From the NCBI RefSeq assembly GCF_029760955.1, contig NZ_CP121682.1:5518001-5582000 (forward strand): a DNA stretch of 64,000 nucleotides. Reading direction: 5' to 3'. Positions 44,393 to 51,040 of the stretch are shown piece after piece. Within the stretch, counting starts at the first letter, position 1. Every line of letters starts with the position of its first letter. Under the pieces are notes generated by a model that was not told where the DNA came from, did not search any database, and saw only the letters and a program-made list of their open reading frames with translations. The DNA comes from Streptomyces cathayae. GTDB lineage: Bacteria > Actinomycetota > Actinomycetes > Streptomycetales > Streptomycetaceae. The position numbers and the translations under genes were made by a program.

Positions 44393-45214
44393 TCAGTCGC
44401 GCAGTTCCGCCAGCACCGCGTCCGTGAAGGGCGGCCAGGCCTCGACGGCCCAGGGGCCGAAGGCGCGGTCGGTGAGGGCGGCGCAGGCCACCCCCGCGGT
44501 CGGGTCGGTCCACAGGAACGTGCCCGACTGGCCGAAGTGGCCGAAGGTGCCCGGCGAGGACGAAGCGCCCGTCCAGTGCGGGGACTTGGCGTCGCGGATC
44601 TCGAAGCCGAGGCCCCAGTCGTTGGGGTTCTGGTGGCCGTAGCCCGGCAGGACGCCCTTGGTGCCCGGGTACTGGACCGTCATCGCCTCGGCGACGGTGC
44701 GCGGGTCGAGGAGGCGCGGGGCCTGGATCTCGGCGGCGAAGCGCAGGAGGTCGTCCACCGTGGAGACGGCGTCCTTCGCCGGGGAGCCCTCCAGCGACGT
44801 CGACGTCATCCCCAGCGGCTCCAGCACCGCCTGCCGCAGGTACTCGGCGAACGGGATCTCCGTCGCCTTCGTGACGTGGTCCCCGAGCTGCTCGAACCCG
44901 GCGTTCGAGTACAGGCGGCGCTCGCCGGGCGCGGAGGTCACCCGGTGCTCGTCGAAGGCGAGGCCCGAGGTGTGGGCGAGGAGGTGGCGGACCGTGGAGC
45001 CGGAGGGGCCGGCCGGCTCGTCCAGCTCGATCGCGCCCTCCTCGTACGCCACGAGCACCGCGTAGGCGGCGAGCGGCTTGGTGACCGAGGCGAGCGGGAA
45101 GCGGTGTCCGGCCGGTCCGTGGGTGCCCAGGACGGTGCCGTCCGCCCGGACGACACCCGCCGCGGCGGTGGGAACCGGCCAGTTCTCGATCAACGCGAGG
45201 CTCTTCAACGACAT
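44393..45214 (-). CDS. serine beta-lactamase-like hydrolase (class C/esterase group)
   Basis: This 273-residue protein has the serine beta-lactamase-related motifs: nucleophile SxxK in PLASVTKPL, YxN in LYSNAGFEQLG, and HFGQSG near the C-terminus in place of KTG. Such proteins act as esterases, D-aminopeptidases or penicillin-recognising enzymes. There is no signal peptide, so it is cytoplasmic. It is 18 bases downstream of the broken GNAT gene on the same strand. Confidence 0.9.
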   Translation of the reverse strand: MSLKSLALIENWPVPTAAAGVVRADGTVLGTHGPAGHRFPLASVTKPLAAYAVLVAYEEGAIELDEPAGPSGSTVRHLLAHTSGLAFDEHRVTSAPGERRLYSNAGFEQLGDHVTKATEIPFAEYLRQAVLEPLGMTSTSLEGSPAKDAVSTVDDLLRFAAEIQAPRLLDPRTVAEAMTVQYPGTKGVLPGYGHQNPNDWGLGFEIRDAKSPHWTGASSSPGTFGHFGQSGTFLWTDPTAGVACAALTDRAFGPWAVEAWPPFTDAVLAELRD

Positions 45215-45232
45215 GCCGTCGAGCCTAAGCGC

Positions 45233-45427
45233 TCACAGCCGCAGCTCCAGCAAGGGGTCCGGCCTCCGCGTGAAGCCCAGCGAGGCGTACAGAGGCTCGG
45301 CCTGCGCGGACGCGGTGAGGCGGACGCGGCGGGCGCCCCGCTCGCGGAACCACTCCAGCAGCGCCTCCACGCAGGCGCGCGCATGCCCCTGGCGGGGGGC
45401 GTCCGGGTCGGTGGCGACGCTGAAGAC
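45233..45427 (-). pseudogene. GNAT acetyltransferase, C-terminal part (split by TnpB element)
   Basis: These 64 residues (VFSVATDPDAPRQGHARACV...LLELRL) contain GNAT motif A (RQGHARACVEALLEWF) and motif B (AEPLYASLGF). They belong to the same gene as 46857-47138: joining 46857 to 45427 restores DGY-VFSVAT in frame with no extra or missing base. The gene is interrupted by an IS605-like element. Confidence 0.9.
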
Positions 45428-45580
45428 TTGACTTGCTCCTCGGGCTGGAGCCCGAGGATTCTGGCCTTCCTGCACGTTGCCGTGCCGCTACGCGGCACGG
45501 TTTCCGGTGTGGATTCCATGGCTTCCTGTTTCTTCACGCTGTGCCAGAACGGGTTCTGGTCTTACCGGCGCTCCGCAGGC
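45428..45580 (-). ncRNA. omega RNA (reRNA) of the TnpB element
   Basis: TnpB elements encode a guide RNA overlapping the 3' end of tnpB and the right end; this region has that form. It includes GCCTGCGGAG, GTAAGACC, GAAACAGGAA, a hairpin GTGCCGC-GTA-GCGGCAC holding the tnpB stop codon, and the terminal hairpin ending GTCAA. The adjacent 45427-and-down flank (GTCTTCAGCGTCGCCACC) would be the guide. The 5' limit is a guess based on conservation with 57707-57832. Confidence 0.75.
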
Positions 45581-46708
45581 TGTCACCGCCAGTCCGGCGG
45601 CCTTGACGTTCTTCGCGGCGTTGTGGTCCCGGTCGTGGACCGTGCCGCAGCCGGTGCAGGTCCATTCCCGCACGTGCAGGGGTTTGGGTCCGTCCCGGTG
45701 GCCGCAGGCGGAGCACACCTGGCTGGTGGGTTCGAACCGGCCGACCTTGACGAAGGTCCGCCCGTACCTCTCGGCCTTGTACTCCAGCAGGCGTATGAAC
45801 CGGGACCAGCCCGCGTCGTGGATGCTCTTGGCCAGCCGGGTGCGCGCCAGTCCGCTCACCGCCAGGTCCTCCACCGCGACCGTTTGGTTCTCACGGATCA
45901 GCTGGGTGGAGAGCTGGTGGTGGAACTCGCGACGCGCGTCGGCCACCCGCGCATGCGCGCGGGCGACCTTCCGGCGGGCCTTCTCCCGGTTGCTGGAGCC
46001 CTTCTGCTTGCGGGACAGCTCCCGCTGGGCCTTCTTGAGTTTCTTCTCCGCGCGGCGCAAAAACCGGGGGGAGTCGATCTTTGTGCCGTCGGAGAGGACG
46101 GCGAAGTGGACCAGGCCGAGGTCGATGCCCACGGCCTGGTCACTGTCGGGCATGCGGGCCGCATCGGCGTCCGGGTCGGTGTCGATGACGAAGGAGGCGA
46201 AGTACCGCCCGGCCGCGTCTTTGATCACGGTGACGGAGGACGGCACGCACGGCAGGGGCCTGGACCACCTGACCCGTACCTCGCCGATCTTCGGCAGGTT
46301 CAGCCGCCCGGCAGGGGTGATCCTCCAGCGGGCGTTCGCGGTGAACCGGATCGCCTGCCGGTGGTCCTTGCGCGACTTGAACCTCGGCGCGCCCAGCCTC
46401 GGGCCCTTGCGCTCGCCTGTGCGGGAGGCGAAGAAGTTGCGGTAGGCGGCCTCCACGTCCCGCAGCGCCTGTTGCAGCACCACCGCCGAGACCTCGCCCA
46501 GCCAGTGCCGCGCAGGGGTCTTCTTCGCCTCGGTGATCAGCGTCCGTGACAAGACCGCCGCGGTGGGAAACGGCCGGCCGGTCGCCCTCGCTTGTTCCCG
46601 GGCGGCGACGGCGTCGTTGTACACCACCCGCGCGCACCCGAACGCCCGGGCCAGCGCACCACGCTGACCGGGTGTCGGGTCGAGACGGAAGGCATACCGA
46701 AGCTGCAC
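45488..46708 (-). CDS. tnpB: TnpB RNA-guided nuclease
   Basis: This 406-residue protein is an IS605 TnpB. It has the N-terminal helix-turn-helix/OrfB start (LRYAFRLDPTPGQ), the RuvC residues Asp196 (VGIDLGLVHF), Glu280 (VAVEDLAVSGL) and Asp361 (DRDHNAAKN), and a zinc ribbon with Cys332, 335, 351 and 354. All catalytic residues are intact, so the nuclease could be active. I use the GTG at 46708, which gives the usual beginning of the family; there is no strong ribosome site. TnpB cleaves DNA next to a short motif guided by the RNA made from the element right end. Confidence 0.93.
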   Translation of the reverse strand: MQLRYAFRLDPTPGQRGALARAFGCARVVYNDAVAAREQARATGRPFPTAAVLSRTLITEAKKTPARHWLGEVSAVVLQQALRDVEAAYRNFFASRTGERKGPRLGAPRFKSRKDHRQAIRFTANARWRITPAGRLNLPKIGEVRVRWSRPLPCVPSSVTVIKDAAGRYFASFVIDTDPDADAARMPDSDQAVGIDLGLVHFAVLSDGTKIDSPRFLRRAEKKLKKAQRELSRKQKGSSNREKARRKVARAHARVADARREFHHQLSTQLIRENQTVAVEDLAVSGLARTRLAKSIHDAGWSRFIRLLEYKAERYGRTFVKVGRFEPTSQVCSACGHRDGPKPLHVREWTCTGCGTVHDRDHNAAKNVKAAGLAVTACGAPVRPEPVLAQREETGSHGIHTGNRAA

Positions 46709-46856
46709 GATCCGGACGCTAACACCCGCCACGGACAGTTTGGGGTGGATCGGCCGGATCCGGCTCCGCCGGAACGATCCGGCGATGCTCCGTGTCGCAC
46801 CCACCGGATTTGCTTCACCACCGGCGTGAACGCCGGTGCCCTGCGGATGAGTCCTG

Positions 46857-47138
46857 GTAGCCGTCGATGCCGTGCGGGTCGTACGCGCCGCCGATGCAGT
46901 AGTCGATCGTGCCGGCCGCCAGCGCCGCCGACCCGGGCCGGTCCGGGTGGTCCACCACGAACGCCGCGAAGGTGCCGTCCGTCTCGGCCGGCCTGGCGCG
47001 CAGCACGGGCAGGGAGTCGGCGTGCCAGTCCGTGGCGGGAGAGGCGTGGGGCATCGAGTCGATCATCACCTGGCGCAGCCGCAGTACTTCCTTCGCGTCC
47101 CCGGGCACCGCGCGGCGTACGAGAGTCATGCCCGCCAT
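46857..47138 (-). pseudogene. GNAT acetyltransferase, N-terminal part (split by TnpB element)
   Basis: These 94 residues (MTLVRRAVPGDAKEVLRLRQ to DPHGIDGY) are the front of a GNAT acetyltransferase and stop at the element boundary. Beyond GGCTAC the frame runs into the transposon and ends after 13 foreign residues. With the part at 45233-45427 the intact protein would have been 158 residues, which is normal for the family. Confidence 0.9.
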
Positions 47139-47187
47139 GCTATGCAGCCGACGCGCCCGCCGTCCCGCCGCTTCTCACCGGCCGCGG

Positions 47188-47216
47188 TTGCCTGGAGTGC
47201 ACTCCAGGGATCTAGC
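47188..47216 (+). promoter_or_regulatory. merR promoter with palindromic operator
   Basis: The perfect 18-bp palindrome CCTGGAGTGCACTCCAGG (47191-47208) lies between a TTGCCT (47188-47193) and a weak -10 (around 47211-47218), the position in which MerR proteins bind and untwist the spacer. It lies 18 bases before the merR start, so autoregulation is likely. Confidence 0.8.
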
Positions 47217-47225
47217 GTGGAGCGC

Positions 47226-47705
47226 ATGACGGTGACGGAGACCATGGGTGAGAGCACGGGGACCAGGGCCGACATCTGTGCCGGCCCGCCGCAGGGCGAG
47301 CGGCGGCCGGACGGCCGGGACACGTACACGATCAGCGAGGTCGTCGCCCTGACCGGGCTGTCGGCCCACACCCTGCGCTGGTACGAGCGTATCGGCCTGA
47401 TGCCGGACATCGACCGGTCGCACACCGGTCAGCGCCGCTACAGCAACCGCGACCTCGACTGGCTGGCCCTCGTCGGCAAGCTCCGCCTGACCGGTATGCC
47501 GGTCGCGGACATGGTGCGGTACGCGGAGATGGTGCGGGAGGGCGACCACACCTACGGCGACCGCCTCGAACTGCTCACGACGACCCGCGAGGACGTGCTC
47601 GCCCGGATCGCGGAGCTCCAGGGCACCCTCGCCGTGCTCGACCGGAAGATCAGCTTCTATGCGGACGCCGGGCGCGCCCCGGCGTCGGAGCGGTCCGGGT
47701 CGTGA
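47226..47705 (+). CDS. MerR family transcriptional regulator
   Basis: This 159-residue protein has the MerR HTH (YTISEVVALTGLSAHTLRWYERIGL, with RYSNRDLDWLALVGKLR) and a coiled-coil dimerisation helix, but no cysteine-rich metal site, so it belongs to the drug- or stress-responding or flavoprotein-regulating branch. The ATG at 47226 has the operator immediately upstream; an ATG six codons later is possible. The likely target gene is not next door: upstream lies only the broken GNAT gene, and downstream a terminator. It may regulate a distant oxidoreductase or only itself. Confidence 0.9.
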   Translation: MTVTETMGESTGTRADICAGPPQGERRPDGRDTYTISEVVALTGLSAHTLRWYERIGLMPDIDRSHTGQRRYSNRDLDWLALVGKLRLTGMPVADMVRYAEMVREGDHTYGDRLELLTTTREDVLARIAELQGTLAVLDRKISFYADAGRAPASERSGS

Positions 47706-47788
47706 CGACCGACAGCGGGAGCACGACGGTGGCACCGGGCGCCGACGACCCCGAGGGGGAGTGTAGGGCCCGGGCCGCACGGGTGTGA

Positions 47789-47820
47789 GTTCCGCGCCCA
47801 CGGCCCCGTGGGCGCGGAAC
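47789..47820. terminator. hairpin terminator after merR
   Basis: Perfect 15-base arms (GTTCCGCGCCCACGG and its complement) with a 2-base loop lie 84 bases downstream of merR. The remaining gap to 48142 has no supportable gene. Confidence 0.8.
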
Positions 47821-48142
47821 CGGCCCGACCGGACCCGATCGCGGCCGAGGCGGCGGGCACCCGCTACGCGCACGGGGCGCGGACGTCCGCCGGCCGGGCG
47901 CGGCTCTCCCGGGCGGCGGCCCCCGGCCCGTCGTCCGCGGGCCGCCGCCCGGCACGGACGCGGTGCTTCCACGGGCCCGGCAGTCCGGTCCGCGGCTGAA
48001 CCGGCACAAGAAAAAAGCCTGTTGCGCCCCCCGCGCCCCGCCGGCCCCGTGAGGCGTCCGGTGTGAAAACCCTGTGGAATTGATGTCGGTGGGGCCGCTT
48101 ATGCTGCACCGATTGATCACGCGGGGCCAGGGAGGGCGCGGC

Positions 48143-49129
48143 ATGTTCGGCAAGCTGTTCGGCAGGGGCGGGGAGAGACCGGCGGGGGCGGATCCGTACG
48201 CCCTTCCCGTCCCGCGCAAGAAGAACGGGATGTACACGCTGCGCGCGCTCGGGGACGTGCGGGTGCTGGCGCTGGTGGAGGCGGCCGACGCGGGTGAGTG
48301 GGAGGCGGTGAAGGAGGCGCTGGCCCCCTTCGACCTCGGCCGCGACCACCACGTCCTCGGTGAACTGGCCGAGCTGGACGGTGTGGAGGAGTGGATCGGC
48401 CGGGCTGTCGAGGAGGACAAGGAGCACCGGGCGACGGCCCTGCTGATATCCGGGGCGCGCCACATCAGTTGGGGCTGGGAGGCACGGACCAGCGCGCGGG
48501 CCGTGGACGTCACGCAGGAGCAGTGGCGGATCTTCCACGAGCGGCTGCGCACCGCCGAGGAGCACCTGTTCGAGGCCGCCGAGCTGCGGCCGGAGTGGGT
48601 CACGCCGTGGCGCCATCTCCTCACCTCCGGGCGAGGCATGTCGCTGGGCCACGCCGTCAACGAGACCCGGCTGGACGCCGCCCTGCGCCGCGAGCCGCTG
48701 GACCTGTCGAGCCACCTCGAGTGGGTGTCGCAGTTGCAGCCCCGCTGGGGCGGCGAGCAGGGGCAGGCCCTGGCGTTCGCCCGGGAGGCGTTCGCCGGCG
48801 CGCCCGACGGCCACCCTCTCGGCTGTGTGGTCGCCATGGCCCACATCGAGGACTGGGTGGAGTCGGACGAGTCCGAGTGCCTCGACACGCCCGCGATCCA
48901 TGAGGAGTTGGCGGAGGCCGCCCGGCGCAGCATCCTGCACCCCGACTACGAGCGGCGTCCGGGCTGGCAGCACGACTTCAACATGTTCGCCATGGCCCTG
49001 TCGCTCGCCTCCGAGAGCATCGTCTGCCGGCGTGTGTTCCACGAGCTGGACGGCGCCTACACCACCTGGCCCTGGACCTTTTTCGCGGAGCCCGAGAAGC
49101 AGTTCGCCCGCCGTCAGCGCCAGGCCTGA
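48143..49129 (+). CDS. conserved hypothetical protein (no recognised domain)
   Basis: This 328-residue protein, from the ATG at 48143 with GGAGG 8 bases upstream, starts MFGKLFGRGGE and has an all-helical look with WRHLL, AEEHLFEAAEL and DYERRPGW motifs resembling tetratricopeptide-like helices, but no named family is clear to me. It is upstream of the Hsp90-family gene by 43 bases, so the three genes may form an operon. The N-terminal Lys/Gly-rich segment could be a weak membrane or ribosome-binding patch. The function is unknown. Confidence 0.7.
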   Translation: MFGKLFGRGGERPAGADPYALPVPRKKNGMYTLRALGDVRVLALVEAADAGEWEAVKEALAPFDLGRDHHVLGELAELDGVEEWIGRAVEEDKEHRATALLISGARHISWGWEARTSARAVDVTQEQWRIFHERLRTAEEHLFEAAELRPEWVTPWRHLLTSGRGMSLGHAVNETRLDAALRREPLDLSSHLEWVSQLQPRWGGEQGQALAFAREAFAGAPDGHPLGCVVAMAHIEDWVESDESECLDTPAIHEELAEAARRSILHPDYERRPGWQHDFNMFAMALSLASESIVCRRVFHELDGAYTTWPWTFFAEPEKQFARRQRQA

Positions 49130-49172
49130 GCCCGCACCCGCCCCTCTCGAACTCCTCACCCCGGACTGCCCG

Positions 49173-51038
49173 ATGACTCTGCACGACACCGCCACCGGCC
49201 CGGCCGGCGCCGACCGCACCTTCCAGGTGGACCTGCGCGGCCTCGTCGACCTCCTCTCCCATCACCTCTACTCCAGCCCCCGCGTCTACCTGCGTGAACT
49301 GATGCAGAACGCGGTGGACGCGCTGACCGCCCGGCACGGCCTCGAACCGGCCGCCCCCGCCGACGCCTTCGGCATCCGCCTGTACGCCGACGGTTCGGTG
49401 GTACGCGTCGAGGACGACGGCGTCGGTCTCACCGAGGCCGACGTGCACACCTTCCTCGCCACGATCGGCCGCAGCAGCAAGCGTGCCGATCAGCTCGTCG
49501 AGCAACGCGGCGATTTCATCGGCCAGTTCGGCATCGGGCTGCTCTCCTGCTTCCTGGTCGCGGACGAGATCCATGTGCTGAGCCGGTCCGCCCGCACCCC
49601 CGACGCGCCCGCCGTGGAGTGGCGGGGGCGCGGTGACGGCAGCTACACCGTCCGTGCCCTGCCCGCCTCCGCCCGGTCCCGGCCCGGCACCACCGTCACG
49701 CTGACGCCGCGCGCCGACGCGGGCGAGTGGACCCGTCCGGCCCAAGTGCAGTCGCTCGCACGGCACTTCGGCTCCCTGCTGCGTCACCCGGTGACCTTCG
49801 ACGACGGCACGGGCGGCACAGGCGGTTCGGGCGGTCCGGGTGCGCCGGTCAACCCCGAGGCGGCGCCCTGGGCGCGTACGTACCCGACGCCGGGCGCCCG
49901 TTCCCGCGCGCTGGCCGCGTACGGCGAGGAGGTCTTCGGGTTCACGCCGCTGGACACCATCGAGCTGGACCTGCCGGCCGTGGGCCTGAAGGGCATCGCG
50001 TGCGTACTGCCCGAGGCGGTGCCGGCCGGGCGGCGCCACGGCCACCGGGTGCACGTCAAGGGCATGCTGCTGTCCGAGCAGGCCGAGGAGATCCTGCCCG
50101 AGTGGGCGTTCTTCGTCCGCTGCGTCGTCGACGCCGAGAGCCTGCGCCCGACCGCGTCCCGCGAGTCCCTGTACGAGGACGACACCCTCACCGCGGTCCG
50201 TGACGCCCTCGCCGAACGGCTGCGCGGGTGGATCGCGCGGGCCGCCGCCAGCGACCCGGACCTGCTCGGCCGGTTCCTCCAGGCCCATCACCTGGCCGTG
50301 AAGTCGCTCGCGGTGCACGACGACGAGATCCTGCGGATGCTGCTGCCCTGGCTGCCGTTCGAGACCACCGACGGGCACTGCACCCTCGACGAGTTCGCGC
50401 GCACCCACCGCACCGTGCTGGTGACGTCGAGCGTGGAGGAGTTCCGGCAGGTCGCGGCGATCGCCTCGGCGGCCGGGCTCGGCGTCGTCAACGGCGGTTA
50501 CACCTACGACCGTGAACTGGTGCACCGGCTGCCCGAGATCAGGCCCGAGGTCACCGTCGCCGACCTCGACCCGGCGACCCTCACCGCGCACCTCGACCCC
50601 GTCGACCGGGAGACGGAGCTGGCCGCCGCGGCCTACCTCGCCCTGGCCCGCGACGCCCTCGCCGTCTTCGACTGCGACGTGGCCCTGCGCACCTTCCAGC
50701 CCGCCTCCGCCCCCGCCCTCCTCGTCGACAGCCGCGAGGCCCGGCACGAGCGCACCCGCTCCCAGCTCGCCCGTGAGCAGGAGGGCGGCCTGTGGGGCGA
50801 CATCCTCGGCGCCCTGCGCCAGGAGGCGCCGCGGGCCCAGCTGATCCTCAACCAGCTCAACCCGCTGGTGCGCACCGCCGTCGCCATCGACGAGCCCGAG
50901 CTGGCCCGGACCAGCGCCGAAGCCCTCTACGGGCAGGCCGCGCTGCTGTCCCGGCGTCCGCTCAGGCCCGCCGAGTCGAGCCTCATCAACCGCTCCTTCC
51001 TCGACCTTCTCGCCCACGCCCTCCGCAAGGACAGCTGA
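49173..51038 (+). CDS. Hsp90-family chaperone-like ATPase
   Basis: This 621-residue protein has the GHKL/Hsp90 N-domain: LRELMQNAVDAL (Glu42, Asn46), VRVEDDGVGLTEADVHTFLA, GDFIGQFGIGLLSCFLVADE and TTVTLTPRAD, plus the middle-domain Arg loop SLRPTASRESLYEDD. It is about the length of HtpG, though the C-terminal third is divergent and I cannot confirm a dimerisation domain or substrate. The Hsp90 cycle acts in protein folding or assembly. Its downstream partner is the 999-residue repeat protein, whose start is 2 bases from this stop. A weak ribosome site precedes the ATG at 49173. Confidence 0.88.
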   Translation: MTLHDTATGPAGADRTFQVDLRGLVDLLSHHLYSSPRVYLRELMQNAVDALTARHGLEPAAPADAFGIRLYADGSVVRVEDDGVGLTEADVHTFLATIGRSSKRADQLVEQRGDFIGQFGIGLLSCFLVADEIHVLSRSARTPDAPAVEWRGRGDGSYTVRALPASARSRPGTTVTLTPRADAGEWTRPAQVQSLARHFGSLLRHPVTFDDGTGGTGGSGGPGAPVNPEAAPWARTYPTPGARSRALAAYGEEVFGFTPLDTIELDLPAVGLKGIACVLPEAVPAGRRHGHRVHVKGMLLSEQAEEILPEWAFFVRCVVDAESLRPTASRESLYEDDTLTAVRDALAERLRGWIARAAASDPDLLGRFLQAHHLAVKSLAVHDDEILRMLLPWLPFETTDGHCTLDEFARTHRTVLVTSSVEEFRQVAAIASAAGLGVVNGGYTYDRELVHRLPEIRPEVTVADLDPATLTAHLDPVDRETELAAAAYLALARDALAVFDCDVALRTFQPASAPALLVDSREARHERTRSQLAREQEGGLWGDILGALRQEAPRAQLILNQLNPLVRTAVAIDEPELARTSAEALYGQAALLSRRPLRPAESSLINRSFLDLLAHALRKDS

Positions 51039-51040
51039 CG

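Larger units (their letters stand above)
45428..46856 (-). mobile_element. IS200/IS605-type element encoding TnpB only (element 1)
   Basis: The 1,429-bp element is defined by the exact break in the GNAT gene. On the coding strand its left edge follows GGCTAC, with a subterminal hairpin CACCGGCG-TTCA-CGCCGGTG beginning 18 bases inside (46819-46838). The right end has the hairpin CCTCGGGC-TCCA-GCCCGAGG (45438-45457) and ends 10 bases later in GTCAA. There is no target-site duplication and no inverted terminal repeats, as expected for this family. It has no TnpA and would need one in trans to move. Confidence 0.9.

Noticed and set aside
45428..46856. IS607 or composite transposon with a TnpA transposase
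   Set aside because: No serine recombinase or Y1 transposase frame exists in the element; only tnpB is present.
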